A stretch of DNA of 64,000 nucleotides, from assembly GCF_000190595.1 (NCBI RefSeq), contig NC_015167.1, positions 1,539,501 through 1,603,500 of the forward strand. Direction: 5' to 3'. The notes under the pieces were generated by a model that ran no database searches, was not told the DNA's origin, and saw only the letters and a list, made by a program, of their open reading frames with translations. This DNA comes from Cellulophaga lytica DSM 7489 (lineage in GTDB: Bacteria; Bacteroidota; Bacteroidia; Flavobacteriales; Flavobacteriaceae). Below are positions 10,323-19,194 of the stretch, piece by piece (within the stretch, counting starts at the first letter, position 1; every line of letters starts with the position of its first letter). The position numbers and the translations under genes were made by a program.

Positions 10323-11675
10323 ATGCATAATAAAAACATTTTTCATTTTTTATTTGTTAGTTTAGTTTATATAGCAGTGTATATATTAACAATAATTATA
10401 CCTTTTTCGCCATTAATAATTATTCTTGTATTACTAAACTATAATAAAAAGTTGGCCTTAAGGGTCTCTATTATTGCGTTGGTTGCAATTTTAAATAACC
10501 AGTTTGTAATTTCCAATTTAAGCGTCTCCCTTTATGGCCTTGGAAAGTTACATATTTATCAAGCGGGTATTTTGTTTTACCTAATTATTGTTTTGTTAAT
10601 AACGATTTTTAGCCGCTTTAAATTGATAAATACCCTTAAACTATTTGGTTGTTATGTGGTTGTTTTTTTTCTTCTATATTATTCAAATATTATAAAGTCC
10701 ATACTATTTTCATTCAATGTTTTTGGAGGTTTTTTTATGTTTTTTCTCCTACTGTCTTGTTTAATTAATTATAGAAAAAAAGACTTGAAAGTTTATTATG
10801 ATCAATTAACTTTCGATTTTTTCTATCTTATTTTTTTTATTTTAATAGCGTCAATATTGATTTCCTTAATTGATCTTTCAACAAACTTTTATTTATTAAA
10901 ATATCAAGCTACAGCTGTTTCTAATTTTAGAGGTTCAAATGAAAATATTCTTTTCGTAAATGGTTTTCCTAAAATTTACGTTACAGGATTTGGTAATTAT
11001 GATTTTATTCTTAGATATACTCCTTTAGTAAACGATCCAGTACGTGCTGGTTATTGGTATGTATGCTTCATAATGTTCATACTTTTTATAATAAGAAAGA
11101 TTACTATTAAATTATTTCTTTTACCAATACTATTGGTTTTATTAGTCCTTACCTGGTCTAAAGGTGCTATTATTTTTATAGTATTAATTGGAGTTTATTA
11201 TTTTCTTTTTAAAAAGAAAATGCAGAATACAGCTTATTTATTTTTTATTGGAACGCTAAGTTTAATGATTTATTTATCTGGAATTTTAAAAACTAGTGCG
11301 GCAATACATGTATTAGGTTTAAAAATACCTTTTGAGCAGTCTTTTGGTTTGAGATATTTATTCGGAAATGGATTGCATAAAGCGGGTAATATGGGACGTT
11401 TAGAGGGAGAGCATTGGATGGAGTCTGTAAGTAGAGGGGCAGAAAGTTTAGTTGGGACATATTTTTATGCTTTTGGCTTAATAGGTTTTCTTTTGTATTC
11501 TCGTTTACATATTATTTACATAAAAAAATTTAATAGTAATGGTTTTTTTGTGGTGAGTTCAATTTTAATTTCTTCTTTTTTTATATCTTTTTTACAAGAA
11601 GGGCAATACAATGTATTTCAAATATTTCCTTTTCTCTTATTTAGCTTTTTTGTTATTTTTAAAAATGAATTCTAA
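10323..11675 (+). CDS. Wzy-like O-antigen/capsule polymerase
   Basis: A 450-residue protein with 10-12 hydrophobic segments and a larger hydrophilic loop around residues 195-245 (after ILISLIDLSTNF), an arrangement typical of Wzy polymerases. I start at the ATG at 10,323 rather than the TTG two codons upstream. The region is very AT-rich. Sequence identity between Wzy proteins is generally low, so the call rests on topology, a late GTYFYAFGLIGFLLY segment resembling the polymerase/ligase family, and its position beside flippase and ligase-like genes. It ends one base into the next start (TAATG). Confidence 0.7.
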   Translation: MHNKNIFHFLFVSLVYIAVYILTIIIPFSPLIIILVLLNYNKKLALRVSIIALVAILNNQFVISNLSVSLYGLGKLHIYQAGILFYLIIVLLITIFSRFKLINTLKLFGCYVVVFFLLYYSNIIKSILFSFNVFGGFFMFFLLLSCLINYRKKDLKVYYDQLTFDFFYLIFFILIASILISLIDLSTNFYLLKYQATAVSNFRGSNENILFVNGFPKIYVTGFGNYDFILRYTPLVNDPVRAGYWYVCFIMFILFIIRKITIKLFLLPILLVLLVLTWSKGAIIFIVLIGVYYFLFKKKMQNTAYLFFIGTLSLMIYLSGILKTSAAIHVLGLKIPFEQSFGLRYLFGNGLHKAGNMGRLEGEHWMESVSRGAESLVGTYFYAFGLIGFLLYSRLHIIYIKKFNSNGFFVVSSILISSFFISFLQEGQYNVFQIFPFLLFSFFVIFKNEF

Positions 11676-12895
11676 TGTATACAAAGTACTCAATGGCAAG
11701 TCGTTTAAAAAATATATACTTAATATCAATTTTTTTGGTATTAATTTCTTTGCCCTTGTCTATGCGTTTCAATAATTTTGTTCTTGGGTTTTCTGTATTA
11801 CTTTTTATAATTAGATATTTTAAGGATAAAAATTTTTTTCAACCTAAAAGAGTATTGAATATTAATACAATGTTAGTTGTAAGTTTATGTTTGATTGAGG
11901 TTTTAGGTTTACTGAATACAGAAAATTTAGGTAAAGGTATTAAAGAAATAGAGTCATCCCTTTCTTTTTTATTTATTCCGCTTTTATTTTTATCTAATGA
12001 TTTTAATGATAAAAAGAATATTGAGTATTGTTATTTTTCCATCATTATTGGGAGCACACTTTTAGTTTTAATATCTTGGGTTTGTATTGGAATGTCATTT
12101 ATTGCTAAATATGATTTTAGCATAACGTATTTGTTTTCTAATGAATATACATATATTGGTTTGGCAAAATATGTTGGAGCTCATCCCTCATATTTAAGTT
12201 TAATTATAATATTTAGTATAGGTCTATTATTTCCAGTTAATGATAGAAATTACAAGCGCAGAAATGTTAGAATCGGTCTTGTATGTATTCACATAATTTT
12301 TTTATTTCAATTATTATCACGGGCAGCAATTTTATATTTTATATTCGTAGCTTTGTTATTTCTTTTCAAGAAAAGATTGTGGAAACATTTAGCTTTAATA
12401 AGTTTAGTATTTACGTTTATAACTTACCATGGGTATAGAAATGAATATACTAAAAATAGAATAGATTCTTTTGTTTCAATTTTTAAAGAAGATACTAAGA
12501 GTTGGAGATTTGAAAGAATGAAGCTTATGTTTGAAATATTTGAAGAAAATCCTATAATAGGTGTTGGTACAGGTGATATATCTAATTTTAGAAAAGATAA
12601 ATATTTAGATAATAAACACTTTTTTGCTGCAGATAAAAATTATAATGCTCATAATCAATTACTTGAATATTTAACTACCTTTGGTGTTATCGGAGGTGTT
12701 CTTTATTTTTCAATTTTTTTCAATTTTTTTTATCGATGTTATAAACTGAAGTTATGGGTCTACATGTTTGTTTTAGGGGCAATATTTATTATATCTTTCA
12801 CCGAATCTATCTTTGAAAGATATATGGGCGTAGAGTTTTTCGCTATAATAACTAGTTTAATAGTCATCAAAACATTAGAGAATAATAATGATTAA
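11675..12895 (+). CDS. O-antigen ligase/polymerase family (Wzy_C) protein
   Basis: A 406-residue membrane protein with about 10 hydrophobic segments. The central periplasmic loop is followed by the Wzy_C-type motif NAHNQLLEYLTTFGVIGG, which is characteristic of WaaL ligases and related polymerases, and RAAILYFIFVALLFL is a typical helix before it. It may join the finished polymer to lipid A-core or an equivalent lipid anchor, or act as a second polymerase. The start ATG overlaps the previous stop; a second in-frame ATG lies six codons in. It overlaps the next gene by eight bases. Confidence 0.75.
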   Translation: MYTKYSMASRLKNIYLISIFLVLISLPLSMRFNNFVLGFSVLLFIIRYFKDKNFFQPKRVLNINTMLVVSLCLIEVLGLLNTENLGKGIKEIESSLSFLFIPLLFLSNDFNDKKNIEYCYFSIIIGSTLLVLISWVCIGMSFIAKYDFSITYLFSNEYTYIGLAKYVGAHPSYLSLIIIFSIGLLFPVNDRNYKRRNVRIGLVCIHIIFLFQLLSRAAILYFIFVALLFLFKKRLWKHLALISLVFTFITYHGYRNEYTKNRIDSFVSIFKEDTKSWRFERMKLMFEIFEENPIIGVGTGDISNFRKDKYLDNKHFFAADKNYNAHNQLLEYLTTFGVIGGVLYFSIFFNFFYRCYKLKLWVYMFVLGAIFIISFTESIFERYMGVEFFAIITSLIVIKTLENNND

Positions 12896-13583
12896 ATCTA
12901 AATTTATTTTAAATAAAAAAATTCATGCGTTTTTATCAAAAGAAGAAATGTTAGATTTCATTAAGGATAAAAATCAATTGTTAATAGCAATCAATGCTGA
13001 AAAGCTTAATTTAAAAAATTCTAATTTAACAAATTTAATTAATAATAATATTGGATATCCTGATGGAATAGGAGCCGTCCTTGCCTTGAAAAGAAAAGGA
13101 TTGAAGTCGGTAAAGATAGCAGGGGCTGAGTTTTGGTTAGATATTATTGAAAGAAATTATACAAACGATTCATTTTATTTTATTGGAGGGAGTAATGAAG
13201 TAATTGAAAAAACAATCGTTATGTTGCGAATAGATTATCCTAATATAAATATATGTGGATATAGAGACGGTTATTTTAAAGAAGAAGATACTGACTGCAT
13301 ATTACAAGATATAGTAGAGAAAAAACCTGATATTGTTTTTGTCGCACTAGGAAGCCCAAAGCAAGAGTTTTTGATGGATGTTTTTTTAAAAGAACATAAA
13401 GCATTATATATGGGACTTGGTGGGAGTTTTGACGTGTATGCCGGAGTAAAGAAAAGAGCTCCAAAAATATTTATTAAATTGGGTTTGGAGTGGTTTTATA
13501 GGCTTTTGAAAGAACCATCTCGGTTTTTTCGCCAATTTAAATTAGTTGCATTTTTTTTTAAAGTTATGTTTAATAAAATTTAA
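12888..13583 (+). CDS. WecG/TagA/CpsF family glycosyltransferase
   Basis: A 231-residue member of the GT26 family, whose characterised members transfer ManNAcA (WecG) or ManNAc (TagA) onto undecaprenyl-diphospho-GlcNAc. The family motifs are present: INAEKLNL near the N-terminus, GYPDGIGAVLALK containing the conserved Asp, KIAGAEFW, YFIGGS, and VALGSPKQEFLMD, then GGSFDVYAGVKKRAP. A C-terminal basic amphipathic tail (RLLKEPSRFFRQFKLV) fits membrane attachment. With wecB and wecC upstream, transfer of ManNAcA is the most economical reading. It lies directly before the WecA-type gene. Confidence 0.88.
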   Translation: MIKSKFILNKKIHAFLSKEEMLDFIKDKNQLLIAINAEKLNLKNSNLTNLINNNIGYPDGIGAVLALKRKGLKSVKIAGAEFWLDIIERNYTNDSFYFIGGSNEVIEKTIVMLRIDYPNINICGYRDGYFKEEDTDCILQDIVEKKPDIVFVALGSPKQEFLMDVFLKEHKALYMGLGGSFDVYAGVKKRAPKIFIKLGLEWFYRLLKEPSRFFRQFKLVAFFFKVMFNKI

Positions 13584-13594
13584 TTAAATAAAAT

Positions 13595-14763
13595 TTGTAT
13601 TTTCTAGAAACAGCAATATCAGTCTTCATAGGGTCTTTCCTATTAACTTACTTAACTATACCAAAAATAATTGGCGTTGTTGAGCATAAGCGTTTAATGG
13701 ATGACCCAAACCAAAGGAGTTCTCATAGTAGTAAGACGCCTACACTTGGGGGTATAGCTTTTTATTGCGCATTGGTATTCGCTTTATTTTTCATTAAAGA
13801 TAGAGCTAATTTTAATGAGGCAATATACATTATTCCGGGACTAACCATATTGTTCATTGTAGGTTTAAAGGATGACTTGGTGGTTCTTTCGCCTGGAGCT
13901 AAATTAATAGCTCAAGCATTGGCTATTTGTTTTATTATATTTAATGATAGTTTTACAATACATTCTCTTAATGGTTTTTTAAATATAAGCGAGATTCCCT
14001 ACTATTTATATTTAGTTATAGGTGGTTTTATAATGATTACAATCATAAACTCTTACAATCTTATTGATGGAATTGATGGGTTAGCATCAATAGTTGGTAT
14101 TGTAATAATGATATTGTACACCACAATATTTTATTTATCAGGAGAATATTTTTTGCTCTAATAGGTATAACTCTTAATGGCTGTTTAATGGCTTTTTTTG
14201 GTTTTAATATTTCTTCTGACCGGAAAATATTTATGGGGGACACTGGGTCTTTAATAATTGGCTTTGTAATTAGTATTTTAACTCTTAAGTTTCTTGCGCT
14301 GAAACCAACTTCTTATTCTGAATTACCTTTTTTATTAGAAAATGCACCATTAATAGCTATTAGTATTTTAATTGTTCCTTTATTTGATACAGCTAGAGTT
14401 TTTACAATTAGAATAGCAAATAAAAAAGGACCTTTTTCGCCCGATAGGAATCATACTCATCATATACTTATCGATTTTTGGGGACTCTCTCATAAACAAG
14501 CTAGTTTTTTTATAGGTTTTTTTAATTTAATATTTGTAGTTCTTTTTATTGTGTTAGGAAGCACTGCCAAAAACTTATGGATGGTTGTTGCAATGGTAGC
14601 AATTGTTATAATTTTAGGATATATTTTTTTTAGATACAACTATAATTACTCTGCACTAAAACAGAGAATGGTGTTAAAAAAGAAAGTAAATAAAATTACT
14701 GGTGTAAATCAGGAAGGCTCAATTAAGAAAAAGAAAAAAAAGACCAAAGAGAAAAAAGAATAG
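13595..14763 (+). pseudogene. WecA/MraY-type phosphoglycosyltransferase, frameshifted
   Basis: Two adjacent frames together encode one polyprenyl-phosphate N-acetylhexosamine-1-phosphate transferase, the enzyme that starts lipid-linked repeat units. Frame one runs from a TTG at 13,595 (an in-frame stop just upstream excludes an earlier start) to TAA at 14,159-14,161 and carries MDDPNQRSSHSSKTPTLGG and NSYNLIDGIDGLAS. Frame two carries FMGDTGS and the DRNHTHHIL histidines; read upstream it continues without stop through ALIGITLNGCLMAFFGFN. Adding one T to the six-T run at 14,149-14,154 joins them into a normal protein of about 389 residues with about 11 membrane helices. Neither half alone holds all catalytic residues. 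Sequencing error, true mutation, or -1 slippage at T_TTT_TTG are all possible. Confidence 0.85.
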
Positions 14764-14791
14764 ACCACAAAATTTGAATAAAGAATAATAA

Positions 14792-15766
14792 ATGAAAAAA
14801 GTACTTATTACTGGAGCAGCGGGGTTTTTAGGATCTCATTTATGCGACAGGTTTATTAAAGAGGGTTTCTACGTAATTGCAATGGATAACTTAATTACGG
14901 GCGACTTAAAAAATATTGAGCACCTTTTTCCTTTAGAAAATTTTGAGTTTCAACATCATGATGTGTCTAAGTTTATTCATATTCCTGGTAAATTAGATTA
15001 CATACTTCATTTTGCATCACCAGCAAGCCCTATAGATTATTTAAAAATTCCTATTGAGACATTAAAAGTCGGTGCTTTAGGTACACATAATTTGCTTGGA
15101 GTAGCGAAAGAAAAAAACGCTACTATTTTGGTTGCTTCTACTTCTGAGGTATACGGAGATCCGTTAGTACACCCGCAAAACGAAGAATATTACGGTAATG
15201 TTAGTCCGGTTGGACCACGTGGCGTGTATGATGAGGCCAAACGTTTTATGGAGTCTATTACAATGGCGTACCACCGTTTTCATGGACTAGACACGCGTAT
15301 TGTTAGAATTTTTAATACTTACGGACCAAGAATGCGACTAAACGATGGTCGTGTTGTGCCAGCATTTATGGGTCAGGCTTTACGAGGAGAAGATTTAACG
15401 GTCTTTGGCGATGGAAAGCAAACAAGGTCTTTCTGCTATATAGATGATCAAGTAGAAGGCATTTATAGGCTTCTAATGAGCAATTATAGCTATCCTGTTA
15501 ACATTGGTAATCCTCATGAAACCACTATAGGAGAATTTGCAGAAGAAATTATTAAACTTACCGGTACAGAGCAAAAGGTAATTTACAAGCCTTTACCAAC
15601 AGATGACCCAATGCAAAGACAACCAGATATTACAAAAGCAAAAGAATTATTAGACTGGGAGCCTAAGGTCTCTAGAGAAGAAGGACTAAAAATTGTTTTT
15701 GACTACTTTAAGTCGTTATCCCCTGAAGAATTACAAGATAAAGAACACAGGGACTTTTCTAAATAG
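14792..15766 (+). CDS. uxs: UDP-glucuronate decarboxylase (UDP-xylose synthase)
   Basis: A 324-residue extended short-chain dehydrogenase. It has the Rossmann motif [10 protein letters not shown], and the UXS-type core: [39 protein letters not shown], the catalytic YDEAK, and [10 protein letters not shown]. These signatures distinguish it from GalE and RfbB. It would convert UDP-glucuronate, made by ugd at 4087, to UDP-xylose. It is the last gene of the polysaccharide block and is separated from purD by about 200 non-coding bases. Confidence 0.9.
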   Translation: MKKVLITGAAGFLGSHLCDRFIKEGFYVIAMDNLITGDLKNIEHLFPLENFEFQHHDVSKFIHIPGKLDYILHFASPASPIDYLKIPIETLKVGALGTHNLLGVAKEKNATILVASTSEVYGDPLVHPQNEEYYGNVSPVGPRGVYDEAKRFMESITMAYHRFHGLDTRIVRIFNTYGPRMRLNDGRVVPAFMGQALRGEDLTVFGDGKQTRSFCYIDDQVEGIYRLLMSNYSYPVNIGNPHETTIGEFAEEIIKLTGTEQKVIYKPLPTDDPMQRQPDITKAKELLDWEPKVSREEGLKIVFDYFKSLSPEELQDKEHRDFSK

Positions 15767-15963
15767 AGAGTCAAGAAAACAGAAAATAGAGTAGAGAAAA
15801 TAGATAAAAGAGATTTTGGTTTTGGTTCTTGAATCTAATTTCTTGTAACAGTTGTCTATATTCTTTATTCTAACAGCGTAGCAATCTATAATCTCACTTC
15901 TTTTTTTCTTTTTTTAAAGGATATTAATTTGCCTTACTGTATTTTTGGGCAAACTTTTACATT
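15767..15963. other. Low-complexity intergenic spacer before purD
   Basis: No gene is seen. The first part is purine-rich with repeated GAGAGTCAAGAAAACAGA/AATAGAGTAGAGAAAATAGA-like runs, and the middle part has TTGGTTTTGGTTCTTGAATC-type runs. This looks like degenerate short repeats rather than a coding remnant. A TATTTTTG sequence at 15,940-15,947, 17 bases before the purD ATG, could be the -7 element of its promoter, but no good TTTG partner is seen at about 20 bases. Confidence 0.4.
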
Positions 15964-17235
15964 ATGAATATTCTTATCCTTGGATCTGGTGGTAGAGAAC
16001 ATACTATTGCCTGGAAACTAAATCAAAGTAAAAAGCTAAGCAAACTATTTGTAGCGCCTGGTAATGCTGGTACTGCAGCAATAGCAAAAAATATACCAAT
16101 TGGTGTTAATGATTTTCAAGCTATAAAGGAAGTTGTTATTACAGAGCAAATACATATGGTTGTAGTTGGTCCAGAAGACCCTTTGGTTAATGGTGTACAT
16201 GACTTTTTCTTAAACGACATCGATCTAAAAAATATTCCTGTAATTGGTCCTCAAAAAGCAGCTGCAACTTTAGAAGGCAGTAAAGATTTTGCCAAGGAAT
16301 TTATGATGCGTCATAACATTCCTACTGCAGCATATAAAAGTTTTACAGCAGATACGTTGGCAGAAGGACAAGCGTTTTTAGAAACCTTAAAAGCTCCTTA
16401 TGTTTTAAAAGCAGATGGTTTAGCAGCAGGTAAAGGTGTTTTAATTTTACAAGATTTAGAGGAAGCTAAAAAAGAACTTGCTTCTATGTTGGTAGATTCT
16501 AAATTTGGTGATGCTAGTACAACTGTTGTGATAGAAGAGTTTTTAGACGGTATAGAGCTAAGTGTTTTTGTACTTACAGATGGTAAAAACTTTAAAGTAT
16601 TGCCAACAGCAAAAGACTACAAACGTATTGGCGAAGGAGATACTGGTTTAAATACAGGTGGTATGGGTGCTATTTCTCCTGTTCCTTTTGCTAGTGAGGA
16701 GTTTATGAGCAAAATACACAACCAAATTGTAAAACCAACGGTAGAAGGACTTGCTAAAGATAATTTACCATACAAAGGTTTTATTTTTATTGGGTTAATT
16801 AAAGTTGATAATGAGCCAAAGGTAATTGAATACAATGTACGTTTGGGAGATCCAGAAACGGAAGTTGTTTTACCGCGTTTGCAAAACGATTTAGTTGAGG
16901 TTTTTGAAGCTGTTGGTAACCAAACATTAGATGCCATTGATATTAAAATTGATGAGCGTACGGCAACTACAGTGGTGACAGTTTCTGGTGGTTACCCCGA
17001 GGCGTATGAAAAAGGAAAAGAAATTACCGGCTTAGATGCCGTAGATGGTTCTATTGTATTTCATGCAGGTACTAAGTTAGATGGTAATAAAGTGGTTACT
17101 AACGGTGGTCGTGTAATGGCAGTAACATCGTTTGGTGCTAATTTTAAAGAGGCTTTAGCACAATCGTATAAAAACGTAGAAAAGCTTCATTTTGATAAAA
17201 TAAACTACAGAAAAGATCTAGGTTTTGATTTATAA
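15964..17235 (+). CDS. purD: phosphoribosylamine-glycine ligase
   Basis: Makes glycinamide ribonucleotide from phosphoribosylamine, glycine and ATP in purine synthesis. The 423-residue protein begins with the conserved NILILGSGGREHTIAWKL and contains the ATP-grasp signatures KADGLAAGKGV, EEFLDGIELSV, the LPTAKDYKRIGEGDTGLNTGG stretch region and NVRLGDPETEVVLPR. It is a stand-alone gene ended by a strong hairpin terminator, with other pur genes elsewhere in the genome, as is common in this group. Confidence 0.97.
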   Translation: MNILILGSGGREHTIAWKLNQSKKLSKLFVAPGNAGTAAIAKNIPIGVNDFQAIKEVVITEQIHMVVVGPEDPLVNGVHDFFLNDIDLKNIPVIGPQKAAATLEGSKDFAKEFMMRHNIPTAAYKSFTADTLAEGQAFLETLKAPYVLKADGLAAGKGVLILQDLEEAKKELASMLVDSKFGDASTTVVIEEFLDGIELSVFVLTDGKNFKVLPTAKDYKRIGEGDTGLNTGGMGAISPVPFASEEFMSKIHNQIVKPTVEGLAKDNLPYKGFIFIGLIKVDNEPKVIEYNVRLGDPETEVVLPRLQNDLVEVFEAVGNQTLDAIDIKIDERTATTVVTVSGGYPEAYEKGKEITGLDAVDGSIVFHAGTKLDGNKVVTNGGRVMAVTSFGANFKEALAQSYKNVEKLHFDKINYRKDLGFDL

Positions 17236-17258
17236 GAGTTAAAACCTAACACAAATAA

Positions 17259-17301
17259 AAACCCAACTAGTAACTACATAAGTAGCTAGTTGGGTTTTTT
17301 T
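17259..17301 (+). terminator. Intrinsic terminator of purD
   Basis: An inverted repeat, AAACCCAACTAG at 17,259-17,270 and CTAGTTGGGTTT from 17,286, is followed directly by a run of T. It closes the purD transcript 24 bases after its stop. Confidence 0.9.
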
Positions 17302-17350
17302 GTATATGAGTAAATCTAAATTTAGCCGGTACAGCTAAAATAAGATATTT

Positions 17351-17584
17351 TTAGATCTTAATAAATGAGTGTGCGTTAGTGCTTTTGTCTTCCTCGCCGT
17401 TAGCAGCATGCTCTTTAAGTTGTAACATCCAATATACCATTGCTATTGCACCAATAATCATAAAAATCCAGTTAAGCGTATTTGCAGCCCACCAGTTTTC
17501 TAATTCTAATGCTCTTAAAAAATCTAAAGGAGCAAAAAGTACATCAACAAATAAATCCTCTATTGCTTTAAAAAATGTTTTCAT
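17351..17584 (-). CDS. small flavobacterial membrane protein, DUF6341-like
   Basis: A 77-residue protein read leftwards. I start at the ATG at 17,584 (MKTFFKAIEDLFVD), because the 17 residues before it in the same frame look non-coding and approach the divergent gene. It has an amphipathic N-terminal helix, a WWAANTLNW motif, one clear membrane helix (IFMIIGAIAMVYWMLQL) and an acidic tail. The pattern matches a small family conserved in flavobacteria, often next to the DUF6427-type gene as here. Function is unknown; databases sometimes mislabel it as a uracil phosphoribosyltransferase, which the length rules out. Confidence 0.75.
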   Translation of the reverse strand: MKTFFKAIEDLFVDVLFAPLDFLRALELENWWAANTLNWIFMIIGAIAMVYWMLQLKEHAANGEEDKSTNAHSFIKI

Positions 17585-17625
17585 CTTATATGTATATTTA
17601 CCGTGCAAAAATATAAAAACTCTAG

Positions 17626-18564
17626 ATGATTTCAAGCTTTTTTAGCAAAACAAAACCTATAAATTACATAATTGTACTTACTTTATTGTTGGTGTTTTAT
17701 TGTGTAGCTCGTTTTTTTGGACAAAACGTCTTGTTTACACTGGGTTTAGTAGGTACTAACATTGGCATAGTTGCATTACTTTTTTTTACCATATTTCTTG
17801 TAAATTTTATTGTAAAACGTAATAAAATTACCCAAACAAACTCTTTTACGGTACTTTTTTATGTTTTATTGTGTCTTTTTTTTCCTGCTTCATTAATAGA
17901 TACTAATGGTATTTTTTGCAGTTTTTTTATTGTTTTGGCTACCAGAAAAATTTTAAGTCTTAAGTCTTTAAAGGAAATTAAATATAAAATTTTTGATGCT
18001 TCAATGTGGATTATCATTGCCAGTTTGTTTTATGACTGGGCTTTGCTGTACCTAATTTGGGTATTTATAGCTATTTATATTTACGAGCCAAAAAACATAA
18101 GAAACTGGTTTTTACCTTTATCAGCTTTTGTTACTGTAGCACTAATAACTTCTGCAGTTTTAGCAATTTTTGGAAGGCTAAATTTTATATTAGACCATTA
18201 TGTTTTTACACTAAAATTAGATGCAGATATGTTTAAAGAGTGGAGCAAGAGTTCTGCAACCATAGTGTACTTAATAGTAGTAATTATAGTAGGTGTTATT
18301 AGCAGTATAAAGCTTGGTAAAAGTGGCGTTGGTCGTTTGGCAAGTATGCGCCTTGTAGCTATATCATTTACCATAGGTATTTTTATAACTTTATTTGAAA
18401 CCAATTTAGGATATTTTCCAATAATGATTACCTTTTTTCCTGCAGCAGTGTTTCTTACCAATTATATAGAAATTTTACGTAAACCTCGTTTTAAAGAGTT
18501 AAACCTTTTTGTTGCTATTTTGGTTCCAATAACGGTATTTATATTTAAGGTTTTACTGAAGTAA
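17626..18564 (+). CDS. multi-pass membrane protein, DUF6427-like
   Basis: A 312-residue protein with about nine to ten hydrophobic segments filling most of its length. It begins MISSFFSKTKPINYIIV, a start that I associate with a flavobacterial family of unknown function next to small DUF6341-type genes. No catalytic motif is visible. It diverges from the 77-residue gene with only 41 bases between start codons and is followed 30 bases later by the DUF4254 gene. Function is not inferable; the steady neighbourhood with DUF4254 and GT9 suggests an envelope role. Confidence 0.7.
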   Translation: MISSFFSKTKPINYIIVLTLLLVFYCVARFFGQNVLFTLGLVGTNIGIVALLFFTIFLVNFIVKRNKITQTNSFTVLFYVLLCLFFPASLIDTNGIFCSFFIVLATRKILSLKSLKEIKYKIFDASMWIIIASLFYDWALLYLIWVFIAIYIYEPKNIRNWFLPLSAFVTVALITSAVLAIFGRLNFILDHYVFTLKLDADMFKEWSKSSATIVYLIVVIIVGVISSIKLGKSGVGRLASMRLVAISFTIGIFITLFETNLGYFPIMITFFPAAVFLTNYIEILRKPRFKELNLFVAILVPITVFIFKVLLK

Positions 18565-18570
18565 AATTGG

Positions 18571-18578
18571 TATATTTG
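18571..18578 (+). promoter_or_regulatory. Candidate -7 promoter element before DUF4254 gene
   Basis: TATATTTG matches the Bacteroidota TAnnTTTG element and lies 16 bases before the ATG at 18,595. No convincing TTTG partner is found about 20 bases upstream, so the promoter is tentative. Confidence 0.35.
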
Positions 18579-18594
18579 TCTAAAATTTTCCAGT

Positions 18595-19194
18595 ATGTTT
18601 AGTGATTTTGCCTTTAAAATATTTAACGAAAGTATAGATAAATACCACGTTCTAGATAACGTGTACCAAGCTTTTAATAATCCATATCCAAAGGATGAAA
18701 TTGCACATTTATTGTACCGTAAAAACTGGATAGATACCGTACAGTGGCATTATGAGGATATAATTAGAGATCCTAACATAGACCCTGTAGATGCGTTAGA
18801 TTTAAAACGTAAAATAGATGCTAGTAATCAAGATAGGACAGATTTGGTTGAGTATATAGATAGTTATTTTTTAAATAAATACCAGTCGGTACAAGTAAAA
18901 GACAATGCAACTATAAATACAGAAAGTCCAGCTTGGGCTATAGACAGATTATCTATCCTTGCGCTAAAAGTTTACCATATGCAAGAAGAAGTAACTAGAA
19001 CAGATGCATCTGAGGATCATAAACAAAAATGTAGCAATAAACTTGCTGTTTTATTAGAACAGAAAAAAGATTTGTCTACTGCAATAGACCAATTGCTTGC
19101 AGATATTGAAGCTGGTAATAAGTATATGAAAGTGTATAAGCAAATGAAAATGTATAATGATGACGAGCTAAACCCTGTGCTTCGTGCAAAATAA
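18595..19194 (+). CDS. DUF4254 family protein
   Basis: A 199-residue, soluble, helix-rich protein. The features WIDTVQWHYEDIIRDP and NKLAVLLEQKKDLSTAIDQLL are characteristic of the DUF4254 family, which in Bacteroidota typically lies directly before a GT9 heptosyltransferase-like gene, as here: the two reading frames overlap by 11 bases. No catalytic role is established. The conserved pairing suggests a partner or accessory for envelope glycan or lipopolysaccharide core assembly, which is inference. Confidence 0.85.
   Translation: MFSDFAFKIFNESIDKYHVLDNVYQAFNNPYPKDEIAHLLYRKNWIDTVQWHYEDIIRDPNIDPVDALDLKRKIDASNQDRTDLVEYIDSYFLNKYQSVQVKDNATINTESPAWAIDRLSILALKVYHMQEEVTRTDASEDHKQKCSNKLAVLLEQKKDLSTAIDQLLADIEAGNKYMKVYKQMKMYNDDELNPVLRAK

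Noticed and set aside
7925-14161. AT-rich block as a recent foreign island
   Set aside because: Flippase and polymerase genes are commonly AT-rich and hydrophobic; no integrase, insertion sequence, repeat border or tRNA is seen, so the composition alone is not enough evidence.
14188-14763. Separate gene starting at the ATG at 14,188
   Set aside because: The frame is open upstream and continues the WecA-type sequence; the half lacks the first catalytic motifs, so it is the second part of a frameshifted gene.
16617-16937. 106-codon open frame on the minus strand within purD
   Set aside because: Antisense to conserved ATP-grasp motifs; no signal peptide or domain.
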